This document shows positions 10,595 to 20,659 of a stretch of 64,000 nucleotides of DNA, in pieces. The notes beneath the pieces were generated by a model, which made no database searches, was not told the origin of the DNA, and saw only the letters and a program-made list of their open reading frames with translations. The position numbers and the translations under genes are program-made. Origin of the DNA: Helicoverpa zea (taxonomy: Eukaryota; Arthropoda; Insecta; Lepidoptera; Noctuidae); NCBI RefSeq assembly GCF_022581195.2, contig NC_061455.1:10682189-10746188 (forward strand). Direction: 5' to 3'. Numbering within the stretch: position 1 is the first letter of the stretch; each line of letters starts with the position of its first letter.

Positions 10595-11802
10595 CGCGCG
10601 CTAGCTTATAACTAAAAGTCGTAAGCGACAAAATGGTTTTGTAATTTTATTATTTAGAAATGATAATTTGATAAAAATTCCTTCTACAATTTTAAAGAGT
10701 ATGTATATACTCAACTACTAAAAAAGTTAAGAGGCTTAAATCGGTCCCGTTTGCCCATAATATGTGAATCTCTTTTTAAAAAGAGGTATGTTTGATATAT
10801 TTTTCTCTGTTATAAAAGTTACCTAATCATGTTTCTACGTCTAACAAAATAAGGTTTATATCATGAACTTTCAGGTAACCAAGTTGTATTTTGATCCGTT
10901 TTGTATTTACTGAGAAAAATTGAGATCCTTGGCGCCAAAAATTCCATTTCGTCCTCTTAAACAATCATATCTCCGTCAATTTTTGTTCGACAGAAAAAAC
11001 AAATAAATCAAATTGTTTGTGAAAAAAAATACCTAAATTTTTTATCAGTACACTTTTATACGTATCTATCGTAATTTTTGAGATATTATGAAAAAACAGT
11101 AGGGTAGTTTAAAATTTGAAATTTTGTTTGTTTCGTCAATCGTGATTTTTTTGAAAAATATGTGTCCTGAAGCAGCCAAACTGATACTATCTATCAAACT
11201 CTTCATAATAAAGTTAATCCTAGGCGGAATACGATTTATTTTAATTTTGGTGGAAATGGCACTTATGAAACCCATTGATTGAAAAGAAAAAACATTAGAC
11301 GCTCCCTTTATTTGCAATACAGCTCACTTATTTTACGTGCAAAAGACTTTTAATAGTGCTCATTTTAACGCTTATTTCAAGCACTACAAAACCCATTTGT
11401 ATTTGCATGCATAAAATGCATCTGCTCGCCGCTAGATGGCATTGACCACATCGATTAAATTTCAGACAAAATAAAAAACGGCTTTGATCTTTAATATCTA
11501 GATTAATATTGCACTTAGAACACTTTATAAAAAATCAAATTGTTCATTGTTTTACCTGCTACAATTGTGCTCTTTAAAAATTTTTCGGTAAAACGTATAT
11601 TTTTGGAGATATTTGCAAAAAAACGATGAAAAACGTGAAAAAATTGCGAATTTTCAATTGCCAATAACTTGAAAAGTATTGGATTTTTAAAAAAGCTTTA
11701 TAGACAACTTTCGCTTAAAATTAGGTCTTCTATCGATATCCGAGGTTATTTTGTAAAAAAAAATCACTCCCGAGAAGGGGTGGCAACCACCCCTAGGGTG
11801 GT
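9854..11802. mobile_element. Fold-back element with about 370-bp inverted arms
   Basis: The left arm 9854-10223 is the inverted complement of the right arm 11433-11802; for example GGTTGCCACCCCTTCTCGGG at 9868 is mirrored by CCCGAGAAGGGGTGGCAACC near 11769. The arms are around nine-tenths identical by eye. The 1.2-kb loop has no convincing gene and holds a CG-rich stretch (10480-10610). The second copy of the 2256-bp block carries the left arm and part of the loop but no right arm. Confidence 0.8.
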
Positions 11803-12700
11803 TGCGGAGTTCAAATCATTTTCACTTTTGATGTTAAGGGTAAGATGAACCTAATTCCAAAATTTCATGCAAATCGGTTCACAGTAAAAAAATTCGGAGC
11901 AATAATGCTTCAATGACTGCACTACAGAAAGAATGTAGCTTTCCAATACTGAGGATTTTTTCGGAACATTGTTAATTATATTAGCATGCAAGTATAAAGA
12001 TATAGCTAGCGGGAATTAGCTCCTTAGGGACGCTGCTGAAACCGAATAAATAGGAATAACAGTGTGATATTAATCAGGCAACATCATTAACGCCTATTCA
12101 TAATGTAATTTCAATCAGTCACGTTTGCAGGAAAAGGCTGTCAGATAATTCAGTGAATTAATTGCTCCGAATAAAACGAAACAATCAAAGTAGGTAGGTC
12201 CAAATCTACCATAAAAACAACAGACCTAAACTTGTATTTTAACGTTGAGTATAAGTATTTGAAATTTTGGATAGGCGAGGGAATAAATTTGCACAATTGC
12301 TTTAATTTATCAGTATATATAAGTGTTTATTTACATTACATTACATTACATATACTAGGGTCGCCCGCGACTTCGTCCGCGTACAATTTTTTTTTATCGT
12401 AAGCGGGCTAATTACAAATTTTAAGACCCTCACTTCTAAAAGAGGACTTTCATGCTAACTGTCAATCAACACCCGTTTAACCCCGTAAGGAATAGATTTT
12501 GGTAAAATCCCTCCTTAAATGCATGTCTTCCCTCTATAATGAACCTCCCTTCAAGTTTGTAGGGGTTTATAGCTTCTGAGAATTCGTAATTAATCTGTGC
12601 GTAGTACCTATTTCACTTTTACCCGGTTTTACTCGCGTCCCGAGAAAACGACTTCCCGTACCCGGGTAAAATATAGCCGATGTTACACGGAGATAGTGTA
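11803..12700. other. AT-rich intergenic sequence with an RTE-like end
   Basis: No gene is seen. TACTAGGGTCGCCCGCGACT at 12353 opens the retroelement-end pattern seen at 7063 and 15525. A short ATTAC tandem run precedes it at about 12332-12350, and a second piece (ACTCGCGTCCCGAGAAAACG) is at about 12630. Confidence 0.4.
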
Positions 12701-12704
12701 CCTA

Positions 12705-12955
12705 GCTTCCGAAGTTCATACACTCTATGTACTCCCCTATGTATTTCCTTATGTACACTATTGACTCCCTATGTATTTCCTTATGTACACGTTATGAACT
12801 CCCCTATGTAGACTCTTTGAACTCCCCTATGTATTACACTATGTACACTCTATGAATTATGTAGGTACTTCCTTATGTACACTGTATGAACTCCCCTACG
12901 TATTTCCTTATGTACCTATACTCTATGAACTCCTATATGTATTTCCTTAAAGTTC
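12705..12955. repeat. Degenerate TATGTAC/TCCCCTATGTA minisatellite
   Basis: About ten imperfect units of ACTCCCCTATGTATTTCCTT and TATGTACAC alternate over 250 bp. The reverse complement (ACATAGGGGAGT, ACATAAGGAA) dominates similar tracts at about 4120-4250, 22055-22180, 44590-44670 and 49190-49400, suggesting one dispersed minisatellite-bearing family. Confidence 0.6.
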
Positions 12956-13224
12956 AAAGTCAAAAGTTCAGTGAAAAGGATTATGATGGTGACGGATAAG
13001 TTTGGCAATAGAGAGGTTGTGAGTTCGATATCCACCACTTGCAATTATTTTTGAGAATATTAAAAATAAGTATTAGTAAATTACATTACGTAGCTTTACA
13101 TCTTTTCGCACAAATATGAAGAGAAGGAAGTCACCCTCCGCGTCTAACACTATCGTCAGCTCGCACCAGCTTGCAAGTTTCTAAATATGTCTACCTAAAT
13201 TCTAAAATATCATACCAGATGCAA

Positions 13225-13412
13225 CTTAGACTAGACTTAGATGGCCTTACTACAAAAACTTTTTACTTACTGCCTTACTACAAAATCTGTTTTACACTTG
13301 TCTAAAAAATTTGTGGCTGCCAAATGAACCGTACCTCTCTGTCATTTTTTTAGTCAAGTCTTAAACTGACGTTTAAAAGTTTTTGTGGTAAGACGGAGAC
13401 AATTTAGACTTA
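13225..13412. mobile_element. Possible small MITE
   Basis: GACTTAGATGGCCTTACTAC followed by AAAAACTTTT on the left is imperfectly mirrored on the right by AAAAGTTTTTGTGGTAAGAC and TTAGACTT. The interior of about 190 bp has no ORF. The ends are too diverged to call precisely. Confidence 0.35.
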
Positions 13413-13689
13413 AGGGATTCAGTCACTAAATTCAGTCAAATGTAATCGCATTTAGGAAGGTAGGTTTCATTAAATCATTTAGAAACCTAATCAGACAAAC
13501 CTAATTATTTAGTCAAATGTAATAACCCCTTTAGAACTAGCTTGGACTACCCAAACTAGTACTGACTTTAAGAGTCTTTCTAGGAAATACCATCCTTACA
13601 TACCTTAAAACAAGAATTAGTTTCGTACAAAGACAATTGGACTTATGTCCTTCCTGAAAATTGCTTTAATCATCTACTTATCTCTGTCT

Positions 13690-13930
13690 TATTTAGAATG
13701 TTATCCCTTTCATTTCGTGCATGACGTCATTGAAGTGTCTTTTGTTTAATTAAATATTTGTTTACTCTGTCATACAAATAATGCTGTCCCGTTCATTTCG
13801 TGTGACGTCATTGACGTGTCTTTTGTTTCGTTAAATGTTTGTTTACTCTGTCGTACAAATAATGCTGTCCCGTTCATTTCGTGCATGACGTCATTGACGT
13901 GTCTTTTGTTTCATTAAACATTTGTTTATT
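13690..13930 (+). repeat. Three tandem ~82-bp units, each with a TGACGTCA palindrome
   Basis: Units share CATTTCGTG, TGACGTCATTGA, GTGTCTTTTGTTT and TTTGTTTACTCTGTC. TGACGTCA lies at 13722-13729, 13803-13810 and 13886-13893 (spacings 81 and 83). TGACGTCA is the full cAMP-response-element/ATF core. The array is about 2.5 kb upstream of the 14.4-kb minus-strand trypsin's 3' end side, with no gene assigned to it. Confidence 0.7.
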
Positions 13931-14119
13931 TTGCGTAGCGCTGTTTTTTTTAATGTTTGGAAAATAGCGGCATATTTTTAAATATAAAAAATAGTCCCTA
14001 CCTAAATAAGATATAAATTACTACATAGCTTTCAAACCCTAGGTATGTTTAGTATAGCATCAAGTTAGTAGAACGTCTTTTAATAAATTTCAAAATTCGA
14101 ATGCCTGCTTGAATTTTCA

Positions 14120-14300
14120 GCATGAGGTCAATGACATGGCCTGTGTTTGGATTTAAACAGGTGCACTCCCTATTCCTTGACTATCATACCCGGATGGGAC
14201 GAAATTCCTACACTACGGGAGAGTTCAGGTGCAGGACCAACATGAACGTGCTCTCCAATGCACGGGTGGAGCGATCACCTTCGAGACAATGGCAGAGTTA
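14120..14300 (+). repeat. GC-richer interspersed-repeat fragment
   Basis: A sharply bounded GC-richer block contains GGGACGAAATTCCTACACTA and AACGTGCTCTCCAATGCACG. An 84-residue ORF crosses it but resembles no protein I know. It looks like part of a dispersed SINE- or LINE-derived repeat; no second copy in the window was found to prove this. Confidence 0.35.
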
Positions 14301-14384
14301 CTGGTTAAGAAAATTTAGGTTAACTGACTTCTCCGCCTACTTGTTTCATCGGTGTTTTCATTCAATAAAATTATAGATTTTTTT

Positions 14385-14390
14385 TTTATT
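14385..14390 (-). terminator. Candidate poly(A) signal of trypsin gene 2
   Basis: AATAAA on the minus strand (TTTATT on the plus strand), about 115 bases beyond the stop codon at 14504-14506. Confidence 0.45.
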
Positions 14391-14503
14391 ATAGCTTATA
14401 TTTTTTCTGTCATGGAAAAACATTTACAAACATATACAACTTCACGTTCAGTTAGAAGTCGATAAATAACAGATTCTTTTAGTGAGAAACAATGTTTCTT
14501 ATT

Positions 14504-16302
14504 TTAGGCGTTAGCAATGATCCAGTCAGTGTAGCGAGACACGCGGGCGTTGACACCAGGGTAGAAGGGATCAGCGCACTGGAAGCCCCAGGACACAACA
14601 CCGACGATGATGTTGCTGTTGTGGGCGAGGGGACCGCCGGAGTCTCCCTGGCAAGCGTCCTTGCCGCCGACATCCAAGATACCAGCGCACAACATGTTGT
14701 CGGTAATGTCGGGCCAGTTCTGGTAACCAGGCTGGGTCTTCAGGAAGGCGTAACGCTCAGCACAGAGCTCCTGGTTGATTAGGTTGATGTCAACGTGCTG
14801 CAACTGCTGAGGGAATCCACCGCCGCTCTGAAAATAAAACATTATATAAAATCATCTGAAACCTATTTCTTGGAAATAGTAGGTAGGTTCTAAGTTAATA
14901 TAATTACATACATAAGGTCAGATAAGTATTAGATTCAGTAATGTTTTTGGTTAAAGCCGCGGCCTTATTCATTTATTAAAAAATAAAAAATAGTTTTAAG
15001 ATATTACTTACCGAGAGTGCTCCCCATCCGACAGTGGTCAGAAGGGTGTTGTCGGGAAGAGAGTAGCTGCTGCCGGGGATGCTGGCGGGCTGGATGGTGT
15101 TGGAGAAGGTGGCGGGGACGGTGAGGCGGACGATGGCGACGTCGTGGTCCAGGGTAGCGCTGCTGTACTGAGGGTGCAGCACCAACTGGGACACGGTGTG
15201 AAGGGTGCCGCCGCTGGACGCCAGGGACGTGCCCAGGCGCACATTCCACTCCAGAGGTGAGTCACCACTGTTATAAAAAAATTGACTGAGATATAATCGG
15301 TACTTTATGTCACGCATTTCACTTTTGTAATTAATCTTGAAAATAACGGAAATGTGGGTAAAAAAGTAATGGAAAAAAATCAAGATCAGTGACACATTAA
15401 CTTTCATACAAAAACCAGCAAGTATCGTGGTACATACAAGAATCGTGGTAACTTTGGGTATATATTATTTAGTAGGTATAGGTGTAGGTATATTTACGTA
15501 TTGTTTATGTAGGTATAATATACAATACTAGCCGTTTTCCCGCGGTTTCACCCGCGTCCCGTGGTAACTACTGCCCGTACCGGGATAAAATATAGCCTAT
15601 GTTACTCGTGGATAATGTAGCTTTCGAATTGTGAAAGAATTTTTAAAAACTGTCCAGTAGTTTTTGAGCCTATTCATTACAACCAAATAAACAAACAAAC
15701 AAAGTTTTCCTCTTTATAATATTAGTATAGATACAGCTGTTTTCTTCCATTTTAATTTCTGTTTCCCTTGCTTTTTACACACTGCATACTTCCAGCATAC
15801 CTTTCGCAGGTATGCTGGAAGAGATTTCTTTAGAAATAAGCATTACCTTTGTAAATTCTTTCTTTCCTGTCATCTTTCTTTATTATGTGTGTACAAAAAT
15901 TTGTAAATAAATAAATAACTTACAAGTAACAGTGAGCAGCTGAGAGGATGGAGGTGGAGGTTAGCAGAGATCCACCGCATGCCTGGTACCACCAGATGCC
16001 CCAGAAACCATACTGCATGTTGGACATGTAGGGGTAGGCCTCCACAGTGGTGGGGCTGCCGCCCACAATGCGGTTGACGGATTTGGGTACCGCTGAAATA
16101 GGAAAAACATATTATTTATACAATTAACTTTTTATCCAATAATTTTCATAGTAAACATTTAAATTACAAAACTTTGAACTCTAAATTAGATTTGTATAAA
16201 ACAGGAATTGCAGTGATTGCGATTTTTTTCATGAAAGAGAATGCAGAAAAATATCTTACCGAGTGCGGAGCCCAAAAGGGCTAACAGGATGACGGCGCGC
16301 AT
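14504..16302 (-). CDS. Trypsin, complete four-exon gene (trypsin gene 2)
   Basis: Secreted digestive serine endopeptidase predicted to cleave after Lys/Arg. Exons 16260-16302, 15924-16092, 15012-15267 and 14504-14827 join in frame into 263 residues, the usual size for insect trypsins. The signal peptide starts MRAVILLALLGSAL; zymogen cleavage would be after R22, releasing IVGGSPTT. The catalytic triad is visible: H68 (AAHC), D113 (DHDVAIV), S219 (GDSGGP). D213, six residues before the Ser, matches chymotrypsin position 189, and G237 and G247 match 216 and 226, so the S1 pocket is trypsin-like. The GFWGIWWYQACGG stretch is a lepidopteran trypsin hallmark. Intron positions equal those of gene 1, so the two are tandem duplicates about 13 kb apart. 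Intron 2 (15268-15923) holds two repeat fragments. Confidence 0.96.
15525..15735 (+). repeat. RTE-like / short retroelement end in trypsin intron 2
   Basis: Begins ACTAGCCGTTTTCCCGCGG and ends TTATAATATTAGTATAGAT after a CAAACAAACAAA tract. Relatives are at 46912-47105, 48400-48535, 52075-52170 and 55035-55175, in both orientations. Confidence 0.65.
15740..15923 (+). repeat. LINE 3'-tail-like repeat with a 12-bp perfect hairpin
   Basis: Shares GCTGGAAGAGATTTCTTTAG, ATAAGC, TTGTGTGTACAAAA-like and AATAAATAAATAA segments with 45255-45425. TTCCAGCATACC and GGTATGCTGGAA form a perfect 12-bp stem with a 7-base loop near 15789-15819. It lies in an intron, so any effect would be on pre-mRNA only. 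Confidence 0.5.
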
Positions 16303-16347
16303 GATTGTTGGTGTACCTAGGCTGTGTTCTGCGTGATCTAGCAAACT

Positions 16348-16389
16348 CTTTTATATTAAATGTGCTTATCTGTTATCTTCCAATTATCA
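16348..16389 (-). promoter_or_regulatory. Core promoter of trypsin gene 2: TATA box with three GATA motifs
   Basis: TATAAAAG (minus strand, 16348-16355) lies 46 bases from the start codon at 16302. Just upstream are AGATAAG (16365-16371), AGATAA (16373-16378) and TGATAA (16384-16389). Clusters of WGATAR near TATA boxes fit GATA-factor control of gut enzymes; the control itself is inference. Confidence 0.65.
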
Positions 16390-16544
16390 AATAAGTAATT
16401 AATCTCATTACACATACTCATGTAATCCGATTGTAATCTCCTCCCGGATGATACTAATTGAAATTGACATTTACTTAATTAGTAAATGTCTACGATCAGC
16501 AGATGTAGGCCATACTGCTGCTGGGCTGGACTTAAATGGAACTG

Positions 16545-16715
16545 ATCTGGTCGCATCTGCCGTATATCGGATGAGCTTTGGGCGAAAACGACCACTCTGT
16601 GGATCCCAAATTAGCAGGAGGACGTGACGAATTGGACTCCCACCGAATGGCCTCAGGTGGCACTATAATATAGAGACAAGTTGAAACAGAAGGGGAGTCT
16701 TCGTCTTGCAGTAGT
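16545..16715 (+). pseudogene. Relic of a LINE reverse-transcriptase C-terminus
   Basis: One frame reads GRICRISDELWAKTTTLWIP, then after stops DKLKQKGSL, matching the W-GH--RM-D--W-----W-P and RDR-KWK--G pattern at the C-terminal end of RTE/jockey-type polyproteins. Three stop codons interrupt it. No further part of the element is evident. Confidence 0.5.
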
Positions 16716-19700
16716 TGTAGGTATGATGGCAGTTTTTAATATTTTTTCTGTTGTGCGTAGAAATTACTTCTGAATAAATTCGTGTATAGCTTTTCCTACA
16801 TAAGTCTAGAACCGAAGTAAACTGTTTACTTCGGCTTTACTTAAACTGCATATATTCATAACAGACATTGGCTTACATGGATGCATGTTTGCATCTCAAA
16901 GATAAAAGTTTTTCTGTGCAAAATGTGCAAGGACCTTTTTTTTGCCATATTCCATATTGTGTCATAGACTAAATCGCACAAAAGTGTCGTAAAGAAGCTA
17001 TAATCTCGCGTCATTTGCTTTTCATGCTCTTCATAGAATGCTGTGAAGCACAAAGTTTTGACCCATTACGCATTTGTTGATCATAACTCGTTTCTTGTTT
17101 GAATAAGTCAATGATTTTGGAGTGGGAGGGGCTCCTAATTTATGTGCAAAATGAAAAAGTCACGTGGTATATAGGTTTTATTGGAATGTCCTTTAGAATA
17201 CGTACAAATTATGTAAGGGAAATTATATCTCTAAACAATTGAACCTTTAAGCTGTTACGAGGAAACAATCCAAATTTCAAAAAAATGGAGGTTAAATGTA
17301 ATCGCTTTGGTTACATACTTATTCAAATAATTATTTAGCATCATCACATAGAGAATTGCTTAGAATTTGTAAAATTGAAATTTAACAAAGTGTCGAAAAA
17401 ATATTCATGAATTACTTAAGAAATATTGTAATTTTATAAGGTAGAATTCTTTAACAGCATCATTTTGTCACAAATCTGTTCAATTCTCTATGAGAGGACT
17501 AAAGAAATAATAACTTAGTTATACCTTAAACATGAGTGGTGGGAAAAACTTATATAAAATCCATACTTCGAACACTGTCTACCTACATAGGTACATATTG
17601 TATAGCTTTAGTAAATGGTATCATAGCAGCACAATGAGTAAAAAAATCTTTTAGTTAATTGCAATCTGAAAGTTGATACAACAGTAAACTTTGCTTTCCC
17701 TGATACCAGTTACTAGTTATAGCTTTATCGTCTGTCTTATATAAAACGTTAATATTATAATACGTTACGGGCTACGTACGTACAAAAAAGTAGTATCAAA
17801 ACTCAAATATGTAACTACGTTGAACCACAGACTAAAATACAGCCAGGAATACGAATAATTGACGAAGAGTATTTGACAAGTTTACAAACTTTGTAAAGCA
17901 GTATTAATCCAGTAAGTACCTAAGATAGAAAGTAGTAACTTATAGAAAATAATGTTAAGCGAACTTTTATATTATTAGTAAGTGTTTCATGAATAATACC
18001 AAAATCAGTATGGCCGACTTAAAACTGTGAGTTAGTGCTAATTAGCCGATTAGCTACGCAGTAGAGAGAGGATTAATATAGACTCGATGTATTATATGCT
18101 CATACCAGGAATAAAAATCAACGATTTTTGTTTATCAGTAACACCTCTCTGTCCATAACGTAAGATTTTGACAAGCGTTTAGAATGGTATTGAAGTTAAA
18201 ATATGAGTTATGCTTAATATTTTCATGTAAACGATGCAGATTGTTAATAAATGACAACAATTTGTTTGTTATACAATATAAATTCAGATTGTAACTATAA
18301 CAAGTATTATTGTGATCGATAATACGCGGAAGACTAATACAAGTGCACCTACATTTCTTTTATGTATCCTTTGTTATAATTCTAGTACACACATGGATAA
18401 GGCAGTATGCTATTTCTGAATTAATAAGTAAAAGTAGCATACACATGGTAGAAGGTAACTCCACTGGTGATTAACACTGTATATCAGTAGCGGCCAAACC
18501 ATTCTATCGAGAGATACAATACGTAATTTACCAAAATAATAAGGGAATAAAGGCTCAAAATATTCTATTAAGTCTCTCCCGTTCTTAATAAAATTAACGC
18601 CTACGATTATCTAAACTAATAAAGCTTTGTTGGTGATTACATCTAATTAATGAGACTCATATTTACACAAACAAAGTACAACGAAGACAAACATTATTTA
18701 AAACTATCTGATTTTACCCATTTGCATGTCTGTGTGTTAATTAACGTCGGGATTACATATGCGCTTGAGTATATAGCTGCAAAAAAGTTAAATAAATTAC
18801 CACAAACAGAGTTATAACAATTTCATGTCATGTATTTACTATGAACTATGTTCAACTTGAGTAAACAATCTATGCATTATGTTTAATTATTTTTTAAACG
18901 AGTACTATTTGTGCTAACGCATTTTTCTCTTATTGTATTAATATTTGGCAGGTTTCAAGTCTGTTTACAATTAAGATTACATGCTAAACAATTATATAAA
19001 CTTACGTCACAAGATCAATCATAATCCAATGTGATAGTGGCTCGATATACTTTAATCCTTGGCGTAATTACCAAAGGGCAAACATCGCCTCGACTTATAC
19101 GTATTAGGCGCACTATTTATTTGATTGATCACATAGTCTTATCCTAATTGGTGTTCACTTACAACTTCGGTTCTCATAATAACTAACCGTAATCTCGAAA
19201 CAGTAATCTAGATAACTGTAATTGATAAATAAATTAAAGCCTACGTAGTATCAATATAGTATTCGATAAACACATAATAAATAATATATATTACCCTTAA
19301 CACGTTCTGATAACCGTCTGATTTATTCAGATAGTTATACTAAAACGAGACTTATAACAATCGTATCTAAATACGTCAATTTTATTGAGACAATAACGTC
19401 AACCATTAATAGCATAATATATAGGTAATAACAAATTAATCTACGAATATATACTAGTACCAACATATACGTAAAAATTACGCCAAAACAAACGCTTCAC
19501 AAGAAGCACAGAAAAGGCACGAAATTCATAAGACAGCGCATGTTATAACATTGTCATTGTTATACTATTTACTTAAATAGGCATATTTCATAAGAATTAT
19601 TTTATAATTGAACTTTGTTTTTTTTTTTTTTTCAATTTCTTTAACAATCGTTAGTCTACAACACTACCATAAATCCAAAGCTAAAGATGTGATTTTCATA

Positions 19701-20495
19701 TAGGTCATAATAATTTATTGATTCGGTTTAAATAGATTTGGATACTTGATAAGGTTATGATAACACTTTAAATCCAGTACAATTTATGAGCCAGATGATA
19801 AGATAAACCTGCAATTGACAAATTGTATAGTTCTAGTACATAATTGTAATTATCGTAACTGGAAAGTCCATTTCAAAATATTGATTGTTATCGCGGTGTG
19901 TATAATTGACGCAGTACAAGTTCTTATAAACTTTTGATACAATTGAAGATAGGAACAAAAGAATATATTTTTTTATATTCAAAATGTTCAACAAACAACA
20001 TTGTCTAGAGTCTAGTAAATAAGAGTTCAAATCAGTTGCAGGTTTCTTTTTATTTGCAGAATCTTTGAGTTATATCAATAGATTTTTCCATTACTTCTAC
20101 AAATCTCAGATATCATAATTTCGCTTTAAATCCAATTAAATATAATCATTTTAATACTTTCATCACATGTTTCTTACCTAATAGGTTTATGAGCTGTTTA
20201 AACTATTGCTCGTGTCAAATTGTAACATGTTCATGTTAGGCTAGGGACTAAGATCACTTATTTAGCTCCATCCACATTATACTCACTTTTGAAAGAGTAT
20301 GATTTTGCATACAGGTACATCCTTTATCTGAACGAATGATTTCTCCTACAAAATCGCTATTTTCGAATGGCTAATTGTAGATTTCTATTACCTATCTATA
20401 CAACGAACTGCGATTAGAGATCCTATTTCAATCTATAACTGCAAAACAACGGATGTTATAGAAATCCACACTAAGTTGAATAGAGCTGAATTTAC
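16716..20495. other. Long AT-rich intergenic stretch, nothing recognised
   Basis: About 3.8 kb between the trypsin promoter and the 3' end of the SIPA1-like gene. Only short random ORFs occur on either strand. A poly(T) tract lies at 19619-19632. I see no splice-supported exon, hairpin RNA or repeat element here. It could hold distal enhancers, but nothing in the bases shows this. Confidence 0.5.
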
Positions 20496-20625
20496 GGCCA
20501 TTCCCAATACCTATCTGTTGTATAGCTTACTACAGATATTATTTTAACATTAACTCCAATAAAAGTTATGTCAAATCCTATATTCAGTAAGCAAAAGAAA
20601 AACAGATAGAGTATTGGGAAAGGCC
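20496..20625. mobile_element. 130-bp MITE with inverted ends GGCCATTCCCAATAC
   Basis: GGCCATTCCCAATACCTATC at the left is mirrored by ATAGAGTATTGGGAAAGGCC at the right, about 25 bp of imperfect inverted repeat. It lies 35 bases past the SIPA1-like stop codon, so it is probably in that gene's 3'-untranslated region. A related end occurs at about 58925. Confidence 0.55.
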
Positions 20626-20659
20626 TTTAACGAGTGATGTTTTGATGTAGGGTGGTGGG

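Noticed and set aside
14492..14782. 96-codon plus-strand ORF
   Set aside because: Antisense shadow of trypsin exon 4.
15004..15268. Alternative frames (81 and 76 codons) over trypsin exon 3
   Set aside because: Shadow frames of the GC-rich exon 15012-15267; His/Arg/Pro-rich composition is typical of off-frame reading.
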